From assembly GCA_030431375.1 (NCBI GenBank), contig JAUIIY010000005.1, positions 17,356 through 81,355 on the forward strand: DNA of 64,000 nt, read 5' to 3'. The position numbers and the translations under genes are program-made. This document shows positions 44,270-52,848 of the stretch, one piece after another. The notes beneath the pieces were generated by a model. That model was not told the origin of the DNA, did no database searches, and saw nothing but the letters and a program-made list of their open reading frames with translations. This DNA is from Alphaproteobacteria bacterium. GTDB lineage: Bacteria > Pseudomonadota > Alphaproteobacteria > Rickettsiales > JABSSG01. Within the stretch, counting starts at the first letter, position 1, and each line of letters begins with the position of its first letter.

Positions 44270-44317
44270 ACTTCTGATAATTATGAAGATATTTATTTTT
44301 CACCAAAAAAATGTAAT

Positions 44318-44348
44318 AAAAAAGGCTGCCTCACATTAGCAGCCTTTT
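44318..44348 (-). terminator. Rho-independent terminator of the 832-aa gene
   Basis: AAAAGGCTGC and GCAGCCTTTT pair over 10 bases with a 9-base loop and continue into T residues on the minus strand, 24 bases after the stop codon at 44372. Confidence 0.85.
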
Positions 44349-44371
44349 CATCTAAATTTTCAACATAGCTC

Positions 44372-46870
44372 TTACATTACAAATCCTGAATCACTCCCCC
44401 AGTTGGTAGTAAATACTGCCACTTTTCCTGATAAAGTATCTGCACTGTCAAGTCCAATTGTAGGATCAAAATAACTTTCCGTTTTATTATGCTGGTTCAG
44501 TCCTTCTGAATCTAAAAATATTACAGCTTTTGGATCAAACTCAAATGAGGGAGTTGTTTTTTGTTGAGAACCATCTGTACTTTCTGCTAGTTCAATCATG
44601 GATTCAGTAGGTTTTCCACCTTCGTCTTTCGAGCCAGATCCACCTGTGCTGGCCTCACCACCATCACCTGATCCGGAGCCACCACCATCAGAACCGCCTT
44701 CACCGCCAGATCCAGAGCCACCACCCTGGTCACCTGATCCATCACCAGATCCAGATCCACCTTCACCTGCTCCTGAACCACCTTCACCACCTGAAGACCC
44801 GTCCTCGTCGTCACCATCTGACCCACCAGCACCATCAGCACCGCCGGCACTTGATCCGGAGCCATCACCAGCACCACCGCCAGCTTCATCATCGTCCTCG
44901 CCATCTTTACCATCTTGGTCGGGCCTTCCCTCCGCAACATCTTCTTCTTCGTCATCATCATCGTCATCATCTGAATCATCAGAACTTGATCTGGAGCCAT
45001 CACCAGCACCACCGCCAGCTTCATCATCGTCCTCGTCATCTGTACCATCTTGGTCGGACTTTCCTCCCGCAACACCTTCTCCTTCTTCGTCATCATCTGA
45101 ATCATCATCCGATCCTGAGCCATCTTCACCGCCTGAACCTGCACCCGCGCCAGCTCCATCAGAACTGCCTTCACCGCCAGATCCACCAGCTCCTGCATCA
45201 TCGCCCGATTCATCTCTCCTGTCAGAATCACCAACACCCTGTCCATCTTCTTTACTATCAGAATCGCCACTACCGTCTGCATGATCATCATCTGCTGTTG
45301 TAACAACCCCAGTGCTAGCAGCAGCTCCTGCTGTTACCGGTAGAGCTACAGCAGCACCCTCATCACCAGATCCACCAGCCCCTGATCCTGCACCCGCGCC
45401 AGCCCCAGCGCCTACCGCTTGAGCATGCGGAAATAAAGCTTCCCTTAACGGTAGAATATTATAGTAAGCTAAACTAAAAACCACCAAATAAGGAATCAAT
45501 AGAGCCATATCTAGGGCTGCAGAAACAAAAGCTCCTGTAGCTACTAATCCAGCAACTCCAACCCGAGCTGCTATTTGCCCAGCAGTAATAGTTCCTACTG
45601 GAGCCGGCGCTGGAGCTGATGCTGCCGGGGCCGGGGCCGGAGCTGGTGCTGGTGCTGCCGGGGCCGGAGCTGGTGCTGGTGCTGCTGCACTTTCAGTAGA
45701 GCCTGCACCCACAGTTACCGAAGAAGCTACATTCCCATCATCTCCTGCTGATGCCGGAACTGAAGCTCCTGCTGCCGGGGCCGGGGCCGGAGCTGGTGCT
45801 GGAGCCTGAGTTGCATTTGCATCAATCTCTTCACCACCAACTGTTCCAGGAGCAAAGCTTACACTTCTCGCTCTTCCGCTTGACACTTGAGATGCGGCTG
45901 GTGCTGCGGCTGGTGCTGCTGCACTTTCAGTAGAGCCTGCACCCACAGTTACCGAAGAAGCTACATTCCCATCATCTCCTGCTGATGCCGGAACTGAAGC
46001 TTCTGCTGCCGAGGCCATTGCGGTTGGAGCCGCGGCAACAAGTGGATCTGGGTCTCCTCCTGGATCAGCTGCTTGCGCTCCTCTTGCTGCGGCTTCTGTA
46101 GCTGGGGCTACTGGTTCTCCTACTACCGGTGCTGCAGCTGCTACTGCATCTTCATCAGAGTCACTATCTTCTTCATCAGAACCACCACCTTCATCAAATT
46201 CTTCAACTACTGAAGGCATACCGGAGGGCAGCGCTGCTTGATCACCATTTGCAAAAGCAACACTGCCACTTCTCACTCTTCCGCTTGACTCTGGAGCTGG
46301 CTCCGGGCCATCCTCTTCTTCCTCTGCTGGAGCCGGTGCTGGGGCTGGCGCTACTGCACCATCATCTTCATCACCACTTTCCCCTGTCGCGGCCGCTGCT
46401 TGCGCAGCTACATCAGATAAATCTGTAAAGGTTTCTGTTCTTGCATGCCTAGGAGAATGAGTTGTAACTGGTGGGGAAGCTGGCTCTGCCCCTGGAACAG
46501 CTGCTGCGGCAGCCTCTTGTTCTGCCACCTGTCCATCGTCACCTTCTTCTTGACCTTCTGTTGATGGAGCTGGAGCTGGTGCCGGGGCCATTGCGGCTGG
46601 AGGCGCGGCGACATCTGGAGTTGGTGCCGCGGCCGCTGCTGGCGCTGGTGCCGCGACCACTGCAGTATCTTCTTCTGCTACTGCAAACTCAATCTCTCCA
46701 CCTCGCAGCGTTCCCTGAATTGTCAATAAAACTCCTCGCTCAAGGCCTGCTTTTATTACAACACTACCGTCACCTAATGTAATAGAGTCAGGTTTCATTT
46801 TCTGAATCGTGTTTATAATTTTTTGCTGTTCATCACTGAATCCTATAGTTTTTTTACCGGCACCTGACAT
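44372..46870 (-). CDS. 832-aa Ala/Pro then Gly/Asp-rich protein with a central membrane helix
   Basis: Not recognised. Residues 1-65 form a small folded unit (FSDEQQKIINTIQKMKPDSI, TLGDGSVVIKAGLERGVLL, GGEIEFAVAEE) that fits the mini-domain pattern. About 66-430 is APAP-rich disorder with a duplicated unit VPASAGDDGNVASSVTVGAG. A hydrophobic stretch lies at about 437-478 (TGAFVSAALDMALLIPYLVV, FSLAYYNILPL). About 490-780 is Gly/Ser/Asp/Glu-rich and repetitive. The last 45 residues look folded (FEFDPKAVIFLDSEGLNQHN). It begins MSGAG like the giant protein. A membrane-spanning effector or surface protein with two long flexible arms is plausible. Long opposite-strand frames here are shadows of the repeats. 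Confidence 0.8.
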   Translation of the reverse strand: MSGAGKKTIGFSDEQQKIINTIQKMKPDSITLGDGSVVIKAGLERGVLLTIQGTLRGGEIEFAVAEEDTAVVAAPAPAAAAAPTPDVAAPPAAMAPAPAPAPSTEGQEEGDDGQVAEQEAAAAAVPGAEPASPPVTTHSPRHARTETFTDLSDVAAQAAAATGESGDEDDGAVAPAPAPAPAEEEEDGPEPAPESSGRVRSGSVAFANGDQAALPSGMPSVVEEFDEGGGSDEEDSDSDEDAVAAAAPVVGEPVAPATEAAARGAQAADPGGDPDPLVAAAPTAMASAAEASVPASAGDDGNVASSVTVGAGSTESAAAPAAAPAASQVSSGRARSVSFAPGTVGGEEIDANATQAPAPAPAPAPAAGASVPASAGDDGNVASSVTVGAGSTESAAAPAPAPAPAAPAPAPAPAPAASAPAPAPVGTITAGQIAARVGVAGLVATGAFVSAALDMALLIPYLVVFSLAYYNILPLREALFPHAQAVGAGAGAGAGSGAGGSGDEGAAVALPVTAGAAASTGVVTTADDDHADGSGDSDSKEDGQGVGDSDRRDESGDDAGAGGSGGEGSSDGAGAGAGSGGEDGSGSDDDSDDDEEGEGVAGGKSDQDGTDDEDDDEAGGGAGDGSRSSSDDSDDDDDDDEEEDVAEGRPDQDGKDGEDDDEAGGGAGDGSGSSAGGADGAGGSDGDDEDGSSGGEGGSGAGEGGSGSGDGSGDQGGGSGSGGEGGSDGGGSGSGDGGEASTGGSGSKDEGGKPTESMIELAESTDGSQQKTTPSFEFDPKAVIFLDSEGLNQHNKTESYFDPTIGLDSADTLSGKVAVFTTNWGSDSGFVM
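45675..46001. repeat. Two 93-bp direct repeats within the 832-aa gene
   Basis: Copies 45675-45767 and 45909-46001 are identical as far as I can read and encode the VPASAGDDGNVASSVTVGAG unit. Shorter GGAGCTGGTGCTGG-like repeats lie around them. Confidence 0.85.
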
Positions 46871-47125
46871 TTTTCCTCACTTTTATAAATTTAAATATTC
46901 TTTAGATCAAAAACAACTAAGACAATAAATATCAAAAGGCAATTCAAAAAATATTTAAAGAATATTAACCCTAAAAGCTTACATAAAAAATTTTGTGAAA
47001 GTCGAGTGTTGAGTTTTCAGCTTTTAACAATAGATTAAATCAGCTTATATCCTTTATAAAACAGTAAACTTACTGCAAATAAGCTACTTAAAAAAAACGA
47101 CTTTTTTTTAAACAAAGGTTACTAC

Positions 47126-47371
47126 TTAACCAGCCAACGAACTATCGTGTAACTCACCAACCAATTCAGAATGAACCCCTCCTGCATTATTTAACACGGC
47201 ATAAAAACCATCTCTGGAAGTTAGAACAACATGATCTATTTCAGAAAGATCGTAGAATTTTGAAAAAAACTCCAAGATATTTGTTATTCCTGTTACCGCT
47301 GGCCTTAATGTGAGGCTTAAAGGGCCGGTTATTCCCCTTCTATAATAGATATCAGCATAATAAATTGGCAT
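47126..47371 (-). CDS. Small hypothetical protein, 81 aa
   Basis: Not recognised. It has strands and a helix (LSLTLRPAVTGITNILEFFS, then DHVVLTSRDGFYAVLNNAGG) and may be a distant relative of the mini-domain proteins. AGGGGT lies before the ATG. It follows the glycosyltransferase gene start region on the same strand but is upstream of nothing obvious; the 255-base gap to the 832-aa gene holds only an imperfect AT-rich inverted repeat (about 46888-46900 with 46961-46972). Confidence 0.55.
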   Translation of the reverse strand: MPIYYADIYYRRGITGPLSLTLRPAVTGITNILEFFSKFYDLSEIDHVVLTSRDGFYAVLNNAGGVHSELVGELHDSSLAG

Positions 47372-47398
47372 CTTACCCCTGTAAATTCAATTGATTGC

Positions 47399-48400
47399 TT
47401 AACGACTAAGTGGTTGGTTGTAATACTGAACCGCTATGCTTTCTGGCTTGCGATTAGAAAACGTTGCTTTTTCAGTAATGATACCCATTTTTAGTTTTAT
47501 TTTGTCCAAAACTTCATAATGGCTCTTTTGGCTTGGATAATAGGGGCTAAAATATGACGATGGAAAAATAATAGTTTCTCCCATCTCTTTGTGCTTTTTA
47601 ATGTATAAATCACCTAAACTATCAGAAATCACTCTTATATGGTTAATATCTTTAGTTATCGGGGCTTTGTTAACTTTGAAATAATTTTTTACTTTGCGAT
47701 ATAATTTTCTAAAACTGTTATTGTAATTAGAATCATATTCCTGATACCTACTTTCTGCTAATGACAAAGCTTCTTCAAAAATAGGGTTATTCGGCTCAGA
47801 AGCAATCACCGCACCAGTTATAGTAGCATGAAATGTGCTTCGTGAAGGTGGTAAAAGGCCAGAATAGAAATTATATTTATGATTTAGCTCATCCATAGAT
47901 TGCAAACACACAAAATCTAGATCAAGTGTTACACCGCCATAGTCACGCAAAATTTGATATTGTACAATTTCTTTTTGAGCAATTACATTACCCTCAAATA
48001 ACTCATACAGCTTATGTTTATCATATTTATGCTCAGCTATTTTTTCATCATCCCACAAAATATATTGCCAGTTTGGGTGAAAATGCTTGCAGGAGGAAAT
48101 GTTACCCTTATTAGCTTGAAACCTACCTGATGTTTTGTCGCCAATCCAAATATTATGAAATATCAATGGTATCTTTGAAGTTTTTGAACGCTTAATATTT
48201 GAAGGAAATTGTTTTTTAAAATTTTCACGATAAAAATCTAGAATTTCGTGGGCATTTTGATCTCTAAAAATTAGATTATACTGAGCTAAATTATCGTTCC
48301 CCATCGATTCGTCGAAATCAACCCGCAAGTATGAAGTTTCTGCTGCCAAGGCAGAAGAGAATAGGGCAAAAACCAAAAATACAAAAATAAACTCTTTCAT
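47399..48400 (-). CDS. Exported GT32-type glycosyltransferase with DXD motif
   Basis: A 333-residue protein with an N-terminal signal peptide (MKEFIFVFLVFALFSSALAA, cleavage about 20). The mature part starts with IPLIFHNIWIG (77-87), NWQYILWDD (110-118) and the metal and nucleotide-sugar site RDYGGVTLDLDFVCLQ with DLD at 160-162. This is the 'glycosyltransferase sugar-binding region containing DXD' family (GT32), which includes yeast Och1-like enzymes and bacterial toxins that modify host proteins. Export by Sec is unusual for a cell-envelope sugar transferase, which would need cytoplasmic nucleotide sugars, so a secreted role acting in the host is more likely. GGTGG precedes the ATG; promoter at 48422-48450. 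Confidence 0.85.
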   Translation of the reverse strand: MKEFIFVFLVFALFSSALAAETSYLRVDFDESMGNDNLAQYNLIFRDQNAHEILDFYRENFKKQFPSNIKRSKTSKIPLIFHNIWIGDKTSGRFQANKGNISSCKHFHPNWQYILWDDEKIAEHKYDKHKLYELFEGNVIAQKEIVQYQILRDYGGVTLDLDFVCLQSMDELNHKYNFYSGLLPPSRSTFHATITGAVIASEPNNPIFEEALSLAESRYQEYDSNYNNSFRKLYRKVKNYFKVNKAPITKDINHIRVISDSLGDLYIKKHKEMGETIIFPSSYFSPYYPSQKSHYEVLDKIKLKMGIITEKATFSNRKPESIAVQYYNQPLSR

Positions 48401-48421
48401 AATGCCACCGCTTATTTAGCG

Positions 48422-48450
48422 ATAATAGTAATAATAAATATCAATTTCAA
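48422..48450 (-). promoter_or_regulatory. Promoter of the glycosyltransferase gene
   Basis: Minus strand TTGAAA, 17-base spacer, TATTAT, about 22 bases before the ATG. Confidence 0.65.
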
Positions 48451-48552
48451 CTAATATAACTTTTATGTAAAAAAGAAAATAAAAACTAAATTTTATCAGA
48501 TAGAAAATTTTATATGACAATTACGTATTTGTAGAGCGGGAAGTGAAAAAAA

Positions 48553-50316
48553 TTATATATCCAACTCATAACCAAGAACTATGTAAGCATGACCACACAG
48601 CTCTCTCTGCTTGTAACTCTCTCCTGGAACCGAAAAAATTATATCTGTCATACCGTCACCATCAAAATCTAAACAACTAGCTACGTTCACCCCTGCAAAC
48701 CCTTCATTGATATTACCTTTAAGGATTGCACCCTGACCTTTCTCCACTGAATCTCTTAGATCTATATTTGAATTTTGTTTGATCGAGTTTGAATACAAGA
48801 TGAAAACGGCTCCATTATTAATTAACCCCCCCGAAGAAAGAAGATGCGTTGCTATAACTATATCTTTAGCATTTTTTGCAGAAAAATTCCCTGCTTTATC
48901 CATTGCAGTTCCCAAGAATGAGTGGGCTTCTGGTCCCTTTACAAAAATTGAATTTTGCATATTGAAATTATTATCTTTTTTCAACTCAGCTAGATTTATA
49001 AGAAACACTGCACCCGCATAATCCCTATCTTCAAATGAGTAACGAGGAGAACCCACTCCCATGTAAGAATCATTATTTATCAAATCTCCTAAAAAAGCGA
49101 TTTTATAGCCAAAAAGGGCCCTTTCTTGATCTCCTTTTATTATTTTGTAACTGTCCGCCAAACTTAGAGACCGCTTTATCTCGCGAGCACCGGTAAATAT
49201 TCGTACAACACCAGCATTATCAATACCGTCTGCATTCTCAAATGGTGAAGAAACTGCAAAATCACCTAACCCATCTTTATTTACATCACCCACATAACTT
49301 ATTGAGAATCCAAAAAAGCCACCATCAATATTACTGGTTATTTTTACAACTTGAGAAGAGGAATCATCTATTTCGATAAGTGGATTACTTGCAAATTTTC
49401 TTCCCTTAATTATATAAACTTCCCCTTGTCTATTTTCATCAAAAATAGCGCTGACTGCAAGATCATCAAAACCATCGCCATCATAATCCCCTATGAAAGC
49501 AACCTCATGGCCAAAAAATTTTTTATTGCTGGGCCCAACTATTATGAAGCCACTCTTACTATCAACGAAATCTTTGAGATCAATTTTGGTAATTTTCTCT
49601 TTTTTTCCTAGAATAATATATACAGCACCTGGTCTTTTTCCAGTTCTGGGATCCAGATATTGTGGGGCTGAAAAAACTAAGTCATTAATGCCATCTTTGT
49701 TGAAGTCTCCTTCCGATGCCACTACTTGCCCTACCGCATCGTGGCTGGAAGCGCCTATTATTCTCAAAACCCTAGCTTTATTATCTCCTCCTAAGGAAAG
49801 ATCTATAGTATTAACATTGAGATCGTTATAACCAAATAAAACATGGATTTCTCCCGATTCTCTTCCTTCAGCGTAAGCATTACTTATGCCTATTGCAAAA
49901 TCTCCAAACCCATCTTTGTCGAAATCTCCAACATTGGATAGAGAGGAAGACATTTTATCATATGAATATGGTCCAATGACCATTTTTGCTGAAGGATCAT
50001 CAGGATCTTGAATATTTTGCACCTCAATCTTTTTTGGGGCAGCACATTCTTTGAATTTTTCCAGATTATTCTCCTGATTACCAGTAACATAAGATTTAAA
50101 GCATCGCACCTCTTTGGGTGGGGCAATATCATACTTCTTTTCGATTTCTTCTACCTCAGGAACCAAAATAAAAAACATATCCATAGCTTTGGATGTTTCA
50201 ATCTTCCCTTCTGCATGTTCATCTAAAAGAAATTGCAAAAAAAACTTGCTATCACCAGGCCAATCACTGTAACCACTCACCTCCTGCATATATTTTGATC
50301 TTTGATTTTGGGTCAT
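48553..50316 (-). CDS. FG-GAP (integrin alpha-like) beta-propeller protein
   Basis: A 587-residue protein. Residues about 135-587 hold at least six FG-GAP repeats with calcium-binding loops: VGDFDKDGFGDFAIG, EGDFNKDGINDLVFS, IGDYDGDGFDDLAVS, VGDVNKDGLGDFAVSSP, LGDLINNDSYMGVGSP and CLDFDGDGMTDIIFSVP. They form a seven-bladed propeller as in integrin alpha chains. The first 110 residues are helical and unrecognised, with no signal peptide visible. It starts three bases after the outer-membrane barrel gene and is surely coupled to it. An adhesin exposed with help of that barrel, or an effector mimicking host integrin, are the two readings. Confidence 0.88.
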   Translation of the reverse strand: MTQNQRSKYMQEVSGYSDWPGDSKFFLQFLLDEHAEGKIETSKAMDMFFILVPEVEEIEKKYDIAPPKEVRCFKSYVTGNQENNLEKFKECAAPKKIEVQNIQDPDDPSAKMVIGPYSYDKMSSSLSNVGDFDKDGFGDFAIGISNAYAEGRESGEIHVLFGYNDLNVNTIDLSLGGDNKARVLRIIGASSHDAVGQVVASEGDFNKDGINDLVFSAPQYLDPRTGKRPGAVYIILGKKEKITKIDLKDFVDSKSGFIIVGPSNKKFFGHEVAFIGDYDGDGFDDLAVSAIFDENRQGEVYIIKGRKFASNPLIEIDDSSSQVVKITSNIDGGFFGFSISYVGDVNKDGLGDFAVSSPFENADGIDNAGVVRIFTGAREIKRSLSLADSYKIIKGDQERALFGYKIAFLGDLINNDSYMGVGSPRYSFEDRDYAGAVFLINLAELKKDNNFNMQNSIFVKGPEAHSFLGTAMDKAGNFSAKNAKDIVIATHLLSSGGLINNGAVFILYSNSIKQNSNIDLRDSVEKGQGAILKGNINEGFAGVNVASCLDFDGDGMTDIIFSVPGESYKQRELCGHAYIVLGYELDI

Positions 50317-50319
50317 CAG

Positions 50320-50988
50320 CTAAAAATTATATTCAAGGCCAATAGATAAGTTGTTATATTTTAAATGATGTTTGATATCTTCTCTGTAATAATCATGTGT
50401 TTCTATATATAGTTTCCTATTTGGAAATATCTTACCCAGATACGACCTATGCCACATAGAAAAAATATTAACCTTATTAGTATAAGGATATTTCATCCCA
50501 AATCCTAAAGAATATGCTTTAGAAAACGTCTTTTTATTAGGGTATTTCAATTCCCAACTATAAAATCTTGTTTCCTCATACCACTCATTCACTGACTTTC
50601 CGCAGGACAAATAAAAAAAGGACGATAAATTCTTCCACGAAAATATTTCATAATTCATAAAACCTGCAAAATACTTACTTTTATATTTTGCTGTTGTTAC
50701 TGCATTGCTGCCTTTTATCGAATAGGCCTGCTGATTATGAATCGCACTATAATTGCTAAATATAGCACCAATAGATAAATTACCAAATTTTTTACCAACA
50801 GAAAGTGATAAAACATCTGAAGATTTTCCTGAATGAAAATCGAACAATTCCATTCTATTAATATTTTTTTGATACGCTTTCGATAGCAATATTGACATAA
50901 AAAAGGAATCTTTTTGAATTTTTATATCTGCCAAAAGATTTATGGGTTTTGTAAATAGAAATAGTATAAAAAAAATTATCCTAACCAT
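50320..50988 (-). CDS. Outer-membrane beta-barrel-like protein with signal peptide
   Basis: A 222-residue protein. A signal peptide (MVRIIFFILFLFTKPINLLA) is followed by alternating amphipathic strands rich in Tyr, Phe and Ser (SVGKKFGNLSIGAIFSNYS, YFAGFMNYEIFSWKNLSSFF, KAYSLGFGMKYPYTNKVNIF) and the typical last strand ending in Phe (LSIGLEYNF). The size suits an 8- to 10-stranded barrel. Start: ATG 50988 gives a compact signal peptide; an in-frame TTG at 51003 is possible. It is third in a four-gene operon, six bases after the lipase-like gene by the longer reading. Family unknown. Confidence 0.75.
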   Translation of the reverse strand: MVRIIFFILFLFTKPINLLADIKIQKDSFFMSILLSKAYQKNINRMELFDFHSGKSSDVLSLSVGKKFGNLSIGAIFSNYSAIHNQQAYSIKGSNAVTTAKYKSKYFAGFMNYEIFSWKNLSSFFYLSCGKSVNEWYEETRFYSWELKYPNKKTFSKAYSLGFGMKYPYTNKVNIFSMWHRSYLGKIFPNRKLYIETHDYYREDIKHHLKYNNLSIGLEYNF

Positions 50989-51009
50989 AAGTTGGGATTT
51001 CAAGTAGCG

Positions 51010-52089
51010 TTAAAGCTTCATCTCCCATTTTTTGTCTCCTAGACGTGGAACGGTTGCCGCTCTTACCGAAGATACTTTATCTTTTGAAAAAGTACTTCTA
51101 ACTTTATCCCCTACACCTCTAGCAGAAGCTAAAACTCTATCTTTTTTCACATACTTCACTAAAGATTGCATATAGTTACCTACATAATGGGCTTCAACCA
51201 TTGACGCTAAACCCTGCACAAAAGCTTTTGTTGCAACTGATAAGTCTCCATCACTTCCAACCACATCAGAAGCTTCTTCGCCAAAAACTCTTTCAAGAGC
51301 TTCAGCTCTTCTTTTACTAATATCTGTATCTACTAGCACAGAGTCAACACCATCCGTACCTGAAAGGTGCGGAACAAAATCAGCCCTATCACGAATTTCT
51401 GTAACTTTTACTCCCTGCGCTACTAAAGCTTTATAATCCTCTTCCAAACCTCCCTCTGGTGTTCCCGCTCCCATAATATATATTTTCACCTGTTTTTTGG
51501 GCCCAGGCTTTTCCATATATCTTCGAACCGCCGCTAATGCTGTCTTGGTTCCCGCGCTGTGCGCAAAAACCTCAACTTCACCATTAGGATTATTTTCGAT
51601 GAACTTAATCACTCCACTTTCAACTATTCTATTACGTTTTTTTGCAATCTCTAACCCAAACGCCTGACTTGGATAGTCCGTAATTGGCATATTAGAGTTT
51701 ATAAAACACATTTCCTCACCCATTGTCTCTTTCCAGTTTTCAATAAATTCTGAACCAACCTCAACCGCATCACTAATTGACCCGGGAACAAAGCATGCAA
51801 CAGCGTCAGATTTACCATTCAAACTACCAAGTGGTACTGTCTGTCCTGGACGCATTTCATCATCTTCTAAAGCAAAGGTAGCGGCTGCCACACCAGCCCC
51901 TCCTGTGACCATACCTAATGCCATTTTTGACTGAGCTGCCCGCGAAGCAACACCTAAAGCGGCGCTACCATATTCAACTATTGGAGCACTCATGCCATGA
52001 ATTGAAGCAGAAACACTTGGTGTTACTTTTCCGGGTTTTGCTGCCATCCTTATCCCAGCCATTGCTGCTCTTCTACTTGCTGCCAACAT
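51010..52089 (-). CDS. Alpha/beta-hydrolase (lipase-like) protein with AHSAG nucleophile elbow
   Basis: A 359-residue protein. After an Ala/Met-rich N-terminus with a hydrophobic stretch (about 40-75), the hydrolase part has VEVFAHSAGTKTALAAVRRY (172-191), where Ser178 sits in the nucleophile elbow as A-H-S-A-G in place of G-x-S-x-G. KIYIMGAGTPEG follows the next strand (202-213), and VTEIRDRADFVPHLSG (229-244) supplies a likely catalytic Asp; EAHYVGNYM near 305 may supply the His. It resembles lipase class-3-like and DUF-type hydrolases from effectors. The ATG overlaps the stop of the ankyrin gene by one base. Substrate unknown. Confidence 0.7.
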   Translation of the reverse strand: MLAASRRAAMAGIRMAAKPGKVTPSVSASIHGMSAPIVEYGSAALGVASRAAQSKMALGMVTGGAGVAAATFALEDDEMRPGQTVPLGSLNGKSDAVACFVPGSISDAVEVGSEFIENWKETMGEEMCFINSNMPITDYPSQAFGLEIAKKRNRIVESGVIKFIENNPNGEVEVFAHSAGTKTALAAVRRYMEKPGPKKQVKIYIMGAGTPEGGLEEDYKALVAQGVKVTEIRDRADFVPHLSGTDGVDSVLVDTDISKRRAEALERVFGEEASDVVGSDGDLSVATKAFVQGLASMVEAHYVGNYMQSLVKYVKKDRVLASARGVGDKVRSTFSKDKVSSVRAATVPRLGDKKWEMKL

Positions 52090-52700
52090 TATGCTACCCT
52101 TGATGTAATTTCTCTTATTGTTTCTACTGGCGATGCCCCATACATGTTTTTATGATTTATATTTGCTCCATGCCTCGCAAATAGCAACGCTATTTCTGCT
52201 GAACCACAACTACAGGCAGTCGTAAGCGGTGTATTGTAAAATTTGTCCACCACATCAACAAAAATATGTTTTAGTAATAATTGTGCTAACTCGTAATTGT
52301 TGACCACAGCGCATTGATGTAATACCGAACAACCGTAAATATCTCTAAGTGATAAATCAGCTTTCTCATCAATCAGATATTTACCTACCTCATTCGTTCC
52401 CACAGCTGCACATACATGGATAGGAGAATTGCCAAAATCATCTTGATGATTAATATCAGCACCATTTTCTACTAAAATTTTTACTATTTCAAGATTTCCA
52501 GTGAAGCATGCTATGTGTAACGGGGTTTTCTTAAAATTATTTTCTGCGTCGACTGGGTGATTTTCTCTTAAGTATTTATGGATTTTCTCTATGTCATTAA
52601 ATTGACAAGCAACGTGCATATAGCAATTACCTATTAAATCTTTACCACCATTACTCTCGATCTCCTCAATTGCCTTATCAATTAAAATCTCAGATGACAT
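52089..52700 (-). CDS. Ankyrin-repeat protein
   Basis: A 203-residue protein made almost wholly of five ankyrin repeats: NCYMHVACQFNDIEKIHKYL, TPLHIACFTGNLEIVKILVE, SPIHVCAAVGTNEVGKYLID, SVLHQCAVVNNYELAQLLLK and TPLTTACSCGSAEIALLFAR. Ankyrin repeats bind proteins; in Rickettsiales many such proteins are secreted. It is first in the operon with the lipase-like, barrel and FG-GAP genes, each overlapping or within six bases, so all four are made together. No strong ribosome binding site; a possible promoter (TTGTTA, TATATA at 18 bases) lies just upstream. Confidence 0.9.
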   Translation of the reverse strand: MSSEILIDKAIEEIESNGGKDLIGNCYMHVACQFNDIEKIHKYLRENHPVDAENNFKKTPLHIACFTGNLEIVKILVENGADINHQDDFGNSPIHVCAAVGTNEVGKYLIDEKADLSLRDIYGCSVLHQCAVVNNYELAQLLLKHIFVDVVDKFYNTPLTTACSCGSAEIALLFARHGANINHKNMYGASPVETIREITSRVA

Positions 52701-52813
52701 AAGATATCTATATATATTTCTAGGAAAATGTTAATAACAAATCATTAATTTTTAGTTAATCTATTCTACATTACTAATTTACAAAAAAAATCCTTCAAAA
52801 AAATAAAATTATT

Positions 52814-52842
52814 CTTGACATATTAAAAGTTTTTATATATTT
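52814..52842 (+). promoter_or_regulatory. Promoter of the 52849-52965 small RNA
   Basis: TTGACA at 52814-52819 with TATTTT at 17 bases (or TATATT at 15). Confidence 0.55.
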
Positions 52843-52848
52843 TGATGG

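Noticed and set aside
44598..45303. Long frames on both strands opposite the 832-aa gene
   Set aside because: They are shadows of the Gly/Ser/Asp repeats (Ser/Pro-rich and His/Leu-rich translations) without ribosome binding sites.
46871..46915. TTGATC-N17-TATAAA just before the 832-aa gene
   Set aside because: It would start transcription almost at the ribosome binding site; kept out because AT-rich DNA gives such matches easily.
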